NCBI GenBank assembly: GCA_011389735.1
Contig: JAABTS010000029.1
Coordinates: 1 to 43,384 of the forward strand
Reading direction: 5' to 3'
Origin: Desulfobacteraceae bacterium
GTDB lineage: Bacteria; Desulfobacterota; Desulfobacteria; Desulfobacterales; JAABTS01
DNA length: 43,384 nucleotides
The number at the start of each line of letters is the position of its first letter. Within the stretch, counting starts at the first letter, position 1. Positions 34,496 through 43,305 of this stretch are shown here, piece after piece. The notes beneath the pieces were generated by a model. The model did no database searches, was not told the DNA's origin, and worked only from the letters and a program-made list of their open reading frames with translations. Both the position numbers and the translations under genes were made by a program.

Positions 34496-36548
34496 GATTG
34501 ACTCTTTTTGTTTGGAAATACATTTTTTCCTCAACAACGCTTGTTTTATAACCCGTCGGATTTTGAAGAATATATTCCCGATAAATAAACGGTTCTAAAA
34601 TTTTGTATTTGGCCTCATCAATTTCCGAGTCTGTCGGTAAAACAATAATCTGCTGCGCGGCTTTCGGATAATAGCGGCGAAGCAAATTTTCCTGGTGACC
34701 CCGGTCAATTCTGGCCAGTGGAGTGTCAACAATCAGGGGAATATTTTTTTGTGACACGTCTTTTAGCGCCCACAATAATGAAGTCGCTACAAGCTGTTTC
34801 ATGCCTGCGGATAGGCTTCCCATACCGATCGGATTTTGATTCGCATCCATATATCGAATATCAAAGTCATCTCCAATTTCAATTTTATCAATAAAGGTTT
34901 GAGATGTCATCAGCTCTGAAAAATGCTTGTTTACAGCTTCTTCTATTGCTTTCCGGCGTAATTTTTTTAATTCATTTTTATATTCCTGAAAGAATGTTTT
35001 GAAAAGGTTGGCTTTTTCGACTTTCTTTCTTGCCATTTGACTTTGTTTGTACCGCTCCTGCTGGTGTTTGATTTTCTCTTGCTGCTTTTTCAAAAGGGTG
35101 TTTATAGCTTTTAATTCACTTTGGTTTTTTTTCAGATCCGCCTTCAAATCGATTATTTTTCCCTCCGCCAGATTTTTCTCTTTTACTCGTTTTTCATATA
35201 AAGCCTGTTCATCCATGGAAAGCGTACTGATATTTTCCAATTGATCAGCGATATCATGTAATCTGGCTTTAATGTTGCGAAGATCCCTGAATTTATCAGC
35301 CAGTTCAACTGTAAATGATTTTGAATGCACAAACGGGAGAAGCATGTCGAGCGTCTTTTGAGCCTGTACTGCATCTATTTTAATGAGACTGCCTGTCCAA
35401 TGAGCCGGGTTCGCTTTATATCCAAGAATATTATTGGCAAGACGTTCTTTAAAAAAATTGAGCTGCGCCTGCGTTAGTTTTTCCGCGGGATAGGGGGGCA
35501 TTTCAAACACTTGAGATGGTAGATGTTGGGCTAACTTGTTCAATAAATCCGATTGAATACCGCTTTCGCTATCAATAATTTCATGCAATGTGTCAACAGT
35601 TCGGCCGGTCAGACCCAGATTGGAATATAATGGCAAGTGGCGCGGCAAAATAGTTGCTATTTTTTTTTGTATTTCGCTACGACGCACTTCCAAATCGGCT
35701 TTTACTTGTTTTAACTTGACTTCTTCACTTTGGTTTCTGAAAGCCGCCATACCTTCGATGGTTCTATTTAAATAGTGAAGATTAGCCTCTGAATCCTCAA
35801 TTTCAGAAGAAATGTCATCGATTGTTTGCCCCTTCGCTTCAACTTTGGCCTGCTGTTCCTTCAATTCATTTTCAAGCCTGATTAATTCCGCTTTATCTTT
35901 TTGATCCAACGCTTCCCGTTTCCAATCCCCGGCGACGTATCCGATATGCTCGATCAATCTTTCCATCGGAGCAATATTAAGCAGCTTTTCCATATGCTGT
36001 TGTTGAACGTTCCAATTGGCTTCAGCGATTTCCTGGATTTGTTCCCCGTCAAAGAAAAAATAGGGAATGTAGCTTTGTGGGATACGTTCGCTTAAAAAAT
36101 GATTGATTTGATCTTCATTTTCCTTTGTCAAAGGATTTTTGAAAAATTCGGCATCTAATTGAATGTTCGATTCAAAAGCATTAGCGTTAATGGTCCATGT
36201 TCTTGATAGCCTTACCGTTCCTTTTTCCTCCCGCCAGACCGTCTCAACGCCGCATGACTTCTTCCCGTCAGCCCGCGCCTGGACGTTCATGACGCCGAGC
36301 CAGTCATCACCCGCCCCCATGATGTATTGTCTGGGACTTGGTTTGCGGCCTCGTTGAACTGAACTACGAAGAGCGTCTGTCACTCCGCCGAACAACAATT
36401 TGATGCTGTTCAAAAAGTTGGTTTTCCCATATCCGTTGCGGCCGCTGATCATCACGATATTCTTTTTATCTGTCAAACCGCGTAAATCGAATCGTTGGGG
36501 CCCGTAATAAGCGAACAGGTTATGAATGGTAATTTCCTCGAATATCAT
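34488..36548 (-). CDS. dndD: DNA sulfur modification protein DndD (SMC-like ATPase)
   Basis: 686 residues. N-terminal ATPase half: FEEITIHNLFAYYGPQRFDL, Walker A GRNGYGKTN near 36-44, and FFFDGEQIQEIA (Q-loop region) near 170. A long coiled coil runs about 200-560 (EQQAKVEAKGQTIDDISSEI and similar). C-terminal half: ABC signature LSAGMKQLVATSLLWAL, Walker B PLIVDTPLARIDRGHQENLL and the ending IVLPTDSEI typical of DndD. DndD provides ATPase and probably nicking activity for oxygen-to-sulfur replacement in the DNA backbone. It shares ATGA with dndC upstream. The gene is visibly more AT-rich than the synthase and mutase regions, consistent with horizontal transfer. Confidence 0.94.
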   Translation of the reverse strand: MIFEEITIHNLFAYYGPQRFDLRGLTDKKNIVMISGRNGYGKTNFLNSIKLLFGGVTDALRSSVQRGRKPSPRQYIMGAGDDWLGVMNVQARADGKKSCGVETVWREEKGTVRLSRTWTINANAFESNIQLDAEFFKNPLTKENEDQINHFLSERIPQSYIPYFFFDGEQIQEIAEANWNVQQQHMEKLLNIAPMERLIEHIGYVAGDWKREALDQKDKAELIRLENELKEQQAKVEAKGQTIDDISSEIEDSEANLHYLNRTIEGMAAFRNQSEEVKLKQVKADLEVRRSEIQKKIATILPRHLPLYSNLGLTGRTVDTLHEIIDSESGIQSDLLNKLAQHLPSQVFEMPPYPAEKLTQAQLNFFKERLANNILGYKANPAHWTGSLIKIDAVQAQKTLDMLLPFVHSKSFTVELADKFRDLRNIKARLHDIADQLENISTLSMDEQALYEKRVKEKNLAEGKIIDLKADLKKNQSELKAINTLLKKQQEKIKHQQERYKQSQMARKKVEKANLFKTFFQEYKNELKKLRRKAIEEAVNKHFSELMTSQTFIDKIEIGDDFDIRYMDANQNPIGMGSLSAGMKQLVATSLLWALKDVSQKNIPLIVDTPLARIDRGHQENLLRRYYPKAAQQIIVLPTDSEIDEAKYKILEPFIYREYILQNPTGYKTSVVEEKMYFQTKRVNHA

Positions 36549-37864
36549 TGATTCGCCTCTACTAAATTTTCCTGTTCAATATGCTTTTCAATAATCCTTT
36601 TGACGCCCTGTTTCAATTCTTCTCTGGCGCCTGAAACGCCATAATCTAAAGAAGGATAATATCTTGAAACTATCTCCTGCAATTCCCATACACAAGTTTC
36701 GTCTATTTCAAAACTAACCATCAATTTCCGGATCAGCTCTTTTTCATCCGGAGAAATTTCAGTATATGACATTTCTTTGATATTCCTTCCATATTTTCCG
36801 GCTATCAAGTATGCCGAATCGACCTCGTCAAAATCTTTTCGCCATATTCCTTGTATGCATGATATTTCTCCATCACTGATAAGCCGCCTGCCAACTTTTT
36901 GCTCCGTTTCGAGAAGATTTCGCAATATAACTTTTCTTGCTTCAGGAGAAAAGGGTCCGGGGCCTTCCGCTTTATTTCTGCGATATGGAAGACGGAGGGT
37001 CATATCTTCTCGAATCTTTTTGAGCCACACACGAAAGTCAAAAAGAGGCCGCATCCACTCTTCTCCGGTCTGAAGAAACCCCTTCATAGATTTATCCTCT
37101 TTTACAACAGTGCATGTCCAGCACCCGAAACGGCTTCCACCGCAAGACGGTGTCTGTAAATCAATGGCCAACAAACATTCCGAACCGCCGGCCTGCCGGT
37201 AAAGATCGAGCATATAGTCGTGGTTACCACCCCACGGCGGCGGCGTTTTAGATAAAAACCGCCATACATCATCTGTTTCCCAATCGGCAATAGGTGTAAA
37301 AACCAGAGCGTTCGGAATTTCATGATGTGGATTGAGCCCACGGCTATTTTTTATTCGGCCGTTCATCCCCTGTTTTCTAAGGCTACTTTCACTCAAGCGG
37401 GAACCGAGCAATAAAATGACGCCTCCATGTTTCGCTGTAATTTTTTCAATTTCAATCCTTGATGGTTTTACTTTCATTTTATGCGTACACCAGCGAAACC
37501 ATCTGGTTGGGGATGGATATCCTTTCCCGATCAAACAATCCCAAAAACCTTCTCCGATTGCAGGTTTAACCAATTTGATATGTATCGGCAATTCGTTATG
37601 ATTCGCATGCGCCGTTAATTTTTCAAGTCGTTCTGCGAGATATTCTTCAATATTCGGCGGTTCGACTCTTGTATCGGAAGCTATGATATATATGGGTTTT
37701 AAAGCGTCTTCGTTTTGATGTTTCAGATTTAACGCCATTTCATACACCAATTGCAGAACCAGGGTTGAATCTTTACCTCCGGAATACGCCACAACCCAGG
37801 GGCGTTTATCCGCCAAATAATTTTCAAGTAAATTTTTACGAGTTGTTGGAACGTTTTCTCTCAT
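36545..37864 (-). CDS. dndC: DNA phosphorothioation sulfurtransferase DndC
   Basis: 439 residues, PAPS-reductase-like. The PP-loop SGGKDST at 28-34 binds ATP; IASDTRVEPPNIEEYL follows. Cysteines fit the Fe-S site: Cys126 (RWCTHKMK) and the cluster Cys230, Cys241, Cys248, Cys251 (SCGGSRFGCWTCTVV). GFWDCLIGKGYPSPTRWFRW is a recognisable DndC stretch. DndC activates the DNA phosphate and accepts sulfur from a cysteine desulfurase; no dndA is present here, so a housekeeping IscS would have to supply sulfur. First gene of a five-gene operon; the ribosome site is weak and no clear promoter was found upstream. Confidence 0.95.
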   Translation of the reverse strand: MRENVPTTRKNLLENYLADKRPWVVAYSGGKDSTLVLQLVYEMALNLKHQNEDALKPIYIIASDTRVEPPNIEEYLAERLEKLTAHANHNELPIHIKLVKPAIGEGFWDCLIGKGYPSPTRWFRWCTHKMKVKPSRIEIEKITAKHGGVILLLGSRLSESSLRKQGMNGRIKNSRGLNPHHEIPNALVFTPIADWETDDVWRFLSKTPPPWGGNHDYMLDLYRQAGGSECLLAIDLQTPSCGGSRFGCWTCTVVKEDKSMKGFLQTGEEWMRPLFDFRVWLKKIREDMTLRLPYRRNKAEGPGPFSPEARKVILRNLLETEQKVGRRLISDGEISCIQGIWRKDFDEVDSAYLIAGKYGRNIKEMSYTEISPDEKELIRKLMVSFEIDETCVWELQEIVSRYYPSLDYGVSGAREELKQGVKRIIEKHIEQENLVEANQ

Positions 37865-38200
37865 AGGCTTAAATTATGTCTTTTATTGCGGAATGTGTAA
37901 TCCTTTCTTGAATAATTACAGGAACCCTTTATTCAGACGATAATTTGTTGATAACATGTGAATTCAGAAAAAGCAATGAACATGTGCATTTTGATCGTGA
38001 TATCGCATTCGGACTTAGTGCAGGATGAACGTCGGGTTACGCTTAGATAGCTTCAGCTTCGGTCTTAGACCAATTTATTCTCGCAGATATGAGATATCAA
38101 CCGACCTCCAGGGTCTGCTCTATGGTTATCCGCTAGGTGAAATACATCAATTTACCTGCGACTGGGAGGCATGGGATAAGAAAACGTAGATGAAGGAGAA
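37865..38200. other. Intergenic region upstream of dndC, with a possible 54-residue ORF
   Basis: Contains the dndC promoter, not clearly readable. On the plus strand an ORF at 38025-38189 encodes 54 residues (starts MNVGLRLDSFSFGLRPIYSR, ends HQFTCDWEAWDKKT) with a poor ribosome site. It may be a fragment of a lost gene; no family is recognised. No dndB is present in this gap. Confidence 0.35.
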
Positions 38201-38301
38201 ATTTTCATAAATTAAACTTCACAAGGCGGCGTGCTTGAGATAATACTATTCGTAAATCCCAAACCGAAAACACCGTGAAATTTTATTTCTATAGAGCTAT
38301 A
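38201..38301. repeat. Family A repeat, complete diverged copy
   Basis: Left arm ATAAATTAAACTTCACAAGG, shared centre GATAATACTATTCG, and right arm CACCGTGAAATTTTATTTC then TATAGAGCTAT. Arms are inverted relative to each other as in the 43195 copy. It lies between the phosphorothioation operon and the CheD-like gene. Confidence 0.8.
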
Positions 38302-38384
38302 TGAAAAGTAAACATGAATCGTAAATTTAATCTTGACTTAATCAGCAACCGCCTCGTGGGCTAAATTAGTTTTTTCAGGAACTT

Positions 38385-39128
38385 ATGAACCGTTACAGAT
38401 TCCCGATAGGGCAAAACCAGCTCATAATTGTACAACCCCGAATACGGATGTCGTTTTACACCAATCCTGCGTCATGCATATCCGTAGCCGTATTTGACCG
38501 CCGCGAAAAAAAGGCGGCGCTTACCCACACTCTGAATCCGTCCAACCATAAAACGGCTCCGACACTTGACCGCCGTTGTTCGCCCGAAGATTATCTGAAG
38601 CGTCTTCCAGCGATGGCAAAGGAAAAACGAAATTTTTTAGAAGAACATTTCGGCTGCATTCTGGAATATCATTCATGCGATAAAGCGTCATATACGGACG
38701 AGTCGATCCAATACCTGTTCAACGAATTCGGAAGGGGCGAACATATTGAGTACAACCTGATCGGCGGAGCTTCCAACCGTTCGACACAAAAAATAAAAAT
38801 TTCATTGAAGGAAATTTTCAAAAATGATCACGCCTGTCTTTCCGATTTGTTAAAGATCAAAACCATATCCCGGGATTATGTATATATGAGCGATCTCAAT
38901 GTAGTGACGGCGCTAATCCAGGTCGTCCGTCTGCGATTGAATCTGGTTTACGCCGATATTTGCGGCGGCGGCCATCGTATGTTCGATTTTTTTTGTGACA
39001 CGGGCGAGATCGTTTATTCTCCGAAAACAAAGGTTCGAAATCCGGTTTTATTAAGAAAAAACGACATGATGAACACACAAATTCGGAACGTCATAAAAGA
39101 ATTGATCAGTTCGGCAAGCCGGCCCTGA
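38385..39128 (+). CDS. CheD-like glutamine deamidase family protein (divergent)
   Basis: 247 residues, longer than usual CheD (about 160-200). CheD landmarks are recognisable: FYTNPASCISVAVFDRREKK in place of TLGSCVAVxxYD, with Cys31 as candidate nucleophile; THTLNP with His48, 17 residues later, the same spacing as Cys27/His44 of Thermotoga CheD. NLIGGASNR stands for KLFGGA; NVVTALIQVVRLRLNLVYAD then ICGGGHRMFDFFCDTGEIVY for the C-terminal GGxxxRxVxFxxxTG block. CheD deamidates chemoreceptor glutamines. No chemotaxis gene is nearby, so a different target is possible. The start at 38385 has CAGGA upstream. A family C element lies 24 bases after its stop. Confidence 0.62.
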   Translation: MNRYRFPIGQNQLIIVQPRIRMSFYTNPASCISVAVFDRREKKAALTHTLNPSNHKTAPTLDRRCSPEDYLKRLPAMAKEKRNFLEEHFGCILEYHSCDKASYTDESIQYLFNEFGRGEHIEYNLIGGASNRSTQKIKISLKEIFKNDHACLSDLLKIKTISRDYVYMSDLNVVTALIQVVRLRLNLVYADICGGGHRMFDFFCDTGEIVYSPKTKVRNPVLLRKNDMMNTQIRNVIKELISSASRP

Positions 39129-39152
39129 AGCGTTTTTGTTCATAATTTTCGA

Positions 39153-39321
39153 GGGCTTGGTTCTAAGATCGGCCGGAGCGCCAGGGTAAGCCGGGGGTTG
39201 CAAACCCCCTCTGAGCGGGTCTCTTGCTCTGAGCGGGTTTGTAACCCGCGACTTACGAAGCGCCGTCTCCGGCTTTGGCGCTCCAACCCGAGAAATTATG
39301 GCCGAAATTAGAATCAAGCCC
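39153..39321. mobile_element. Family C MITE-like element, copy 2
   Basis: A 169-bp element nearly identical to copy 1. Ends GGGCTTGGTTCTAAGATCGG and (reverse complement of the right end) GGGCTTGATTCTAATTTCGG are inverted repeats. Flanked by a perfect 8-bp duplication ATTTTCGA at 39145-39152 and 39322-39329, direct evidence of transposition. Same internal hairpin cores as copy 1. Confidence 0.92.
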
Positions 39322-39438
39322 ATTTTCGAGCAGGCGCAAAAGCGATATAATCGCTTGAAAAACTAGAAAAAATTTATTACACTTGAATTTTGGGAACTGG
39401 GATGAACAAAACTTTGCAATGCACATATCTCTTTTCAG

Positions 39439-39465
39439 ATATAGGTTTGCGGAAATTAAATTTCA
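39439..39465. repeat. Family A repeat, left-end fragment
   Basis: ATAGGTTTGCGGAAATTAAA followed by TTTCAGA matches the left arm of family A. The rest is absent; a family B element lies 25 bases further right. Confidence 0.5.
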
Positions 39466-39490
39466 GAACAACTCAGGCATTTATAAACCA

Positions 39491-39610
39491 ATGGCTGAAA
39501 GAAAACATCCTCACGCTCCCAGGGGATTTGCAATCCCCGCTGGCCACGAGAGGGAAAAGCGGGTTACAAACCCGCTCAGAACGGTACTTTGCATCTTTTC
39601 GTTCAAGCAC
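39491..39610. repeat. Family B element, inverted copy
   Basis: The reverse complement of the family B pattern: GGCTGAAAGAAAAC at the left, cores GGGGATTTGCAATCCCC and GCGGGTTACAAACCCGC, and CTTTTCGTTCAAGCAC at the right. It lies 16 bases before the start of the solute-binding protein gene and extends that gene's open frame upstream artificially. Confidence 0.8.
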
Positions 39611-39626
39611 AAATCAGGAAAAAAAC

Positions 39627-40385
39627 ATGAAATTCAAATTATTGATATCCATTTTGACCACGACCTTTTTGATCGCATCGTCAATGGGCGTTTCGGCTCA
39701 ATCCATCGACGATATTAAATTTATGACCGAACAGTACCCTCCGTTCAATTTTGAAAAAGACGGTAAACCTTCGGGCTACGCAGTCGATTGTCTGGTCATC
39801 ATGCTCGAACGGCTTAATTCCGGATTGACTAGAGAGGACATTGTTCTTTTTCCCTGGGCTAGAGGATACCATATTATCCGGAACTCTCCCAACACCTGCC
39901 TGTTCACTATGACCAGAACTGCGCAAAGAGAAAATTTATTCAAATGGGTGGGGCCTCTTTGTGCGAGCAAAATCGTACTGACCGCGCCCAAAGAAAAACG
40001 TATCGTCATTCGCGGCGTGGAAGATTTAAAAAAATACACCATCGGGGTGGTTCGCGACGATGTGGGGGAACAGGCGCTGATCGAAGCGGGAGTTCCGGAA
40101 AGTGTTATCGAAGCCGTCGGATCTCCGGATTTGAACGCGAAAAAATTAAATCGAGGACGGATCGATATGTGGGCCTACGGCGATATCGTCGCCAAATGGA
40201 TACTGAAAAAAAACGGATTCAACCCGGATCGTTATGAATCGGTTTTCACGCTGAAAACAGGTTCGATGTATTACGCCTTCAACAAAAACACGCATTCTAA
40301 ATTAATAGCGGATTTACAGCGAGTTTTTGATGAAATAAAAAGCGAAGGCCGGGTGGAGGAATTAATAGACCGATACACGAAATGA
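39627..40385 (+). CDS. Periplasmic solute-binding protein (family 3, amino-acid-type)
   Basis: 252 residues with a clear signal peptide (MKFKLLISILTTTFLIASSM to VSAQ). The bacterial SBP family 3 fold shows as IKFMTEQYPPFNFEKDGKPS then GYAVDC, the hinge region GVEDLKKYTIGVVRDDVGEQ, and GRIDMWAYGDIVAKWIL. It probably binds a small amino-acid-like or organic-acid ligand; no permease or ATPase gene is adjacent, so it may serve as an orphan sensor-type binder. The start at 39627 (AGGAAAAA upstream) is chosen over the in-frame ATG at 39390 because the extra residues are encoded by repeat DNA and would bury the signal peptide. It converges with the helicase gene, only 16 bases apart. Confidence 0.88.
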   Translation: MKFKLLISILTTTFLIASSMGVSAQSIDDIKFMTEQYPPFNFEKDGKPSGYAVDCLVIMLERLNSGLTREDIVLFPWARGYHIIRNSPNTCLFTMTRTAQRENLFKWVGPLCASKIVLTAPKEKRIVIRGVEDLKKYTIGVVRDDVGEQALIEAGVPESVIEAVGSPDLNAKKLNRGRIDMWAYGDIVAKWILKKNGFNPDRYESVFTLKTGSMYYAFNKNTHSKLIADLQRVFDEIKSEGRVEELIDRYTK

Positions 40386-40401
40386 CCGGCGGCGCCACAA
40401 A

Positions 40402-42945
40402 TCACCCGGCTGCGTCATATGTTCCTACATAGGTGTCAAACAGAGATTCGGTAATATCGATAATTTCGCCGTCGCGAATGAACGCCCGTTCCATGCGGTT
40501 GAAAATATCCGATTTGGCCTGATATTTCAAGCATTCCAGATCTCCCGTAATGGCGATGCTCCTCCTGCACCGGGTGTGCGCTACGTTGATCCGGTTGGGA
40601 TTGTCCACAAACCCCACGCCCTGGCCGTCGTTGCTTCTGACATAGCTGATTATGACCAGATCGCTTTCAGCCCCCTGGAAACTGTCTACGGTCGAAATTC
40701 TGGAATTAAGATAATCCTCCCAGGCGCTTTTCCCCACGGATTCGGGTAAAAACCGTTCCACCGTGTCATAATCAAGCAGTTTTCGAACAAGCCTGGTCTG
40801 GCGCTTATACGGCGTGATGACCACAATCTGATCGAAAGAATACTGTTGCAGGGATTCGATCAATATATGCCGGCAGATAACCGCTTCGCAATAATTCTCG
40901 ATCCCGACCCCGTTCTCGTCGGATACGACTTGTTCCCGCCGCACATTTTCCGGAATGGAACTGGTGCTGTAAAACCGCAGGGTTGACGCCGGATATACCT
41001 CCTGCCGCTTATAATAAGGAAGCTGGAAGTATTCCGCTTTCCGGCTGGTCTTGACTTTGGCGTGATAAAACAGAGTCGATGAAAACCGGATCAATCTGGG
41101 GTTCTGGCAGCGGTAGGAGCGTTTCAGCATCACGGCGTTCGCGTTCCGGTGTCGGGTGAGCCATTCCATTGCACTCATCCCGATGATGCTCAGCGTCCTT
41201 TGGGACGTATTTTCATGCTTTTTCATCAGCTTGTTTTGAATTTTTTCCGAAAGCGGGTGCGGCGGGAGCTGACGCTGATCCCCAAACACAATGATCCGTT
41301 CGCCCATTTGCGAGCAAAGAATGAATTCACTCATTCCGGACATGCCCGCCTCGTCGAAAACCACCACGTCATACAAGCCTCTTTCCCGGTAATCCTTGGT
41401 TATCACGTTGTCGAACAGGCCTCTTGCGTGTGTGGCGCCGTAAATGCACCCAGTTTTTCCCGGCTTGTATTTTTTCAAGTAGTTGTCGATATTGTCCGCA
41501 CTGCCGGCCCAACAGGTGTTGACCACCTCCGGGTCTATTTTACCGGCCTTCCCGAATCTCAAGGTCGGGAGATCCGACACCATTTTGCAGACATTGTCCA
41601 GGGCGGCGTTGGACGGCGTCGTAATGAAAATCCGGAGCCCTTGCCCGCACAGCCGGCGAATGATTTGCGCCAGAGTCCAGGTCTTGCCGGTTCCGGGAGG
41701 CCCTTGAACCACCACCACTTTGTTCCCGGGATTGACTGCGGACATCCAGGCGGACTTCTGTGAAAAATCCATTTCCGTGTCCGCCGGCGGTTCTTCGTCC
41801 ACGGACAGCCCGGCGGGCTCCATGCCCAGAATATAGCGCAATGCGCCTTTTAATTGATCGGGAGACCGGGTAATGACGTCATAAAGCGCTTTTGTTTTCT
41901 TGAGAGCCAGTTCATGGGGGCTTCTGTCGGCTTTCAGATAGATTTCGTCAAAATTTTTCGAATCTCCCGGATCGTTCCAGATCAGTTCGCCGAAAAGGGT
42001 GTCATAATCCAGCAGCCCGATGACGCATCGCCCAACCTTTGACGAATCACCCCGCCGGTGTGCGATCAGCCGGCTGCCTTCATAAAGCGGCGCTTCTCTA
42101 AGCGTGTCGATATCCCTGATTCGGACAATGGACCGTTTAGGATCATCCATCGGCAATATATCGCAATCGGACAGAAACAGTGTAAAATTTTTCTGAACCT
42201 CATACTTGAAACGCGTCATGTCCAGCATCAATTCGATTTCCTTGATGATTTCCCAATGGGTCCTTTGCGGCGTATGAGACGCCGAATCGATCTTTTCGAC
42301 GATGGCTTTCGATTCCAGAGTCGAACTGTAGGCGAAAGACTCGTCAAAGGGTAGATTGATTTGGGAGGATAACTCGTCGATGGCCATGTCTTCGGCCGCC
42401 TCCACAAACAAGGTCTTGATTTCGGACATTTTAAGCCGGGCCATCCGGCTCAGCAGCTTTGGGTCATATTCAAACGGGAGCGACTTTAAAATAGCGGTGA
42501 ACTCCTTTTTTTTGATTTTCATGACGTCGGCGTCGGGCTTGCGGCTCCGGACATTGTCAAAAACGTCATAAATAACCTCCACGGCCTCTCCGTCCCGACT
42601 CAATGTCCGGGACAGGGACAATGTCTCCGGATCGCCGAAATCAACACGGCCTTCGTTCAATTGAACAGGAAATCTGAAGAGCGTTTGCCGGGTTTCAGCG
42701 TTCAGATCGGGGCCGGATCTGTCGTTGTTCCAGCTCAGGTACAACAAATAATCGCCTTTTTTGGGCAGAGCCGCCCGGCGGCCTCCGATATCCGTAACCG
42801 GGCCTTTCACCGGCGCCGGATACGGCCGGTTCGACAGTTCCCATTCTTCGAAGACACTTTTACGGGTTATTCTGTCCGGATCGTTTGCCCGATTCGTTTC
42901 GATTTCATTGAAATAACGATCTATCTTTTCAAGTTCGGAATTCAT
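40402..42945 (-). CDS. UPF1/DNA2-like superfamily 1 helicase
   Basis: 847 residues. Helicase core in the C-terminal half: motif I QGPPGTGKTWTLAQII near 415, Ia FITTPSNAALDNV, motif II VVFDEAG near 532, motif III FGDQRQLPPHPLS, motif IV region LKRSYRCQNPRLIRFS, motif V STVDSFQGAESDLVIISYVR and motif VI NRINVAHTRCRRSIAITGD, all in SF1B UPF1-like order. The N-terminal 400 residues hold an accessory region (WELSNRPYPAPVKG and following) without a recognised domain or nuclease motif. Probably unwinds DNA or RNA 5' to 3'; the role is unknown. AGAAGG lies just before the ATG. No operon partner is seen; such helicases often sit in defence islands, and the dnd operon is about 2.5 kb away. Confidence 0.9.
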   Translation of the reverse strand: MNSELEKIDRYFNEIETNRANDPDRITRKSVFEEWELSNRPYPAPVKGPVTDIGGRRAALPKKGDYLLYLSWNNDRSGPDLNAETRQTLFRFPVQLNEGRVDFGDPETLSLSRTLSRDGEAVEVIYDVFDNVRSRKPDADVMKIKKKEFTAILKSLPFEYDPKLLSRMARLKMSEIKTLFVEAAEDMAIDELSSQINLPFDESFAYSSTLESKAIVEKIDSASHTPQRTHWEIIKEIELMLDMTRFKYEVQKNFTLFLSDCDILPMDDPKRSIVRIRDIDTLREAPLYEGSRLIAHRRGDSSKVGRCVIGLLDYDTLFGELIWNDPGDSKNFDEIYLKADRSPHELALKKTKALYDVITRSPDQLKGALRYILGMEPAGLSVDEEPPADTEMDFSQKSAWMSAVNPGNKVVVVQGPPGTGKTWTLAQIIRRLCGQGLRIFITTPSNAALDNVCKMVSDLPTLRFGKAGKIDPEVVNTCWAGSADNIDNYLKKYKPGKTGCIYGATHARGLFDNVITKDYRERGLYDVVVFDEAGMSGMSEFILCSQMGERIIVFGDQRQLPPHPLSEKIQNKLMKKHENTSQRTLSIIGMSAMEWLTRHRNANAVMLKRSYRCQNPRLIRFSSTLFYHAKVKTSRKAEYFQLPYYKRQEVYPASTLRFYSTSSIPENVRREQVVSDENGVGIENYCEAVICRHILIESLQQYSFDQIVVITPYKRQTRLVRKLLDYDTVERFLPESVGKSAWEDYLNSRISTVDSFQGAESDLVIISYVRSNDGQGVGFVDNPNRINVAHTRCRRSIAITGDLECLKYQAKSDIFNRMERAFIRDGEIIDITESLFDTYVGTYDAAG

Positions 42946-43194
42946 ATCCTTCTGCGTGTTTGGTTAAAATTTTCGGTTTTTATAAAGACGCCTGAGCGCC
43001 GTTTCCAAAATTAGGCGCTCGACATACTGGGTCAAGTCTGCTATAAAATTTTTCAGTGATTATATTTCAGGAAGCTATAGTTCAAATTTTTGCACATTTT
43101 TAATCAGAACATATAATTAATAGCGGTCGTTTTTCAATGGTTTTTTTGTTTTGCAGACGTTTTTTTTATTCCGGACCGGCCTCCGTTTCAATTA
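42946..43194. other. Intergenic region upstream of the helicase gene
   Basis: AT-rich, with T-runs at about 43139-43170. It must hold the leftward helicase promoter, but no convincing boxes or other features are seen. Confidence 0.4.
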
Positions 43195-43298
43195 CAGGCT
43201 TTCAGAAATTAAATTTCACAAGGCGGCGGGCCTGGGATAATACTATTCGAATATCCCAGGCCGGCAACACAATGAAATTTGATTTCCGGAAGGCTATG
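43195..43298. repeat. Family A repeat, best complete copy
   Basis: A roughly 104-bp imperfect palindrome: left arm GGCTTTCAGAAATTAAATTT then CACAAGGCGGCGGGCCTGGG, central ATAATACTATTCGAATAT, right arm CCCAGGCCGGCAACACAATG then AAATTTGATTTCCGGAAGGC. The right arm is close to the reverse complement of the left. Used as the reference for family A. Confidence 0.88.
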
Positions 43299-43305
43299 GA
43301 ATATA

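Noticed and set aside
39390-39626. N-terminal extension of the solute-binding protein
   Set aside because: The extra residues come from family A and B repeat DNA, and a proper signal peptide with ribosome site starts at 39627.
41149-41763. A 204-residue open frame on the plus strand
   Set aside because: It is antisense to the conserved helicase motifs I to III and has no recognisable domain.
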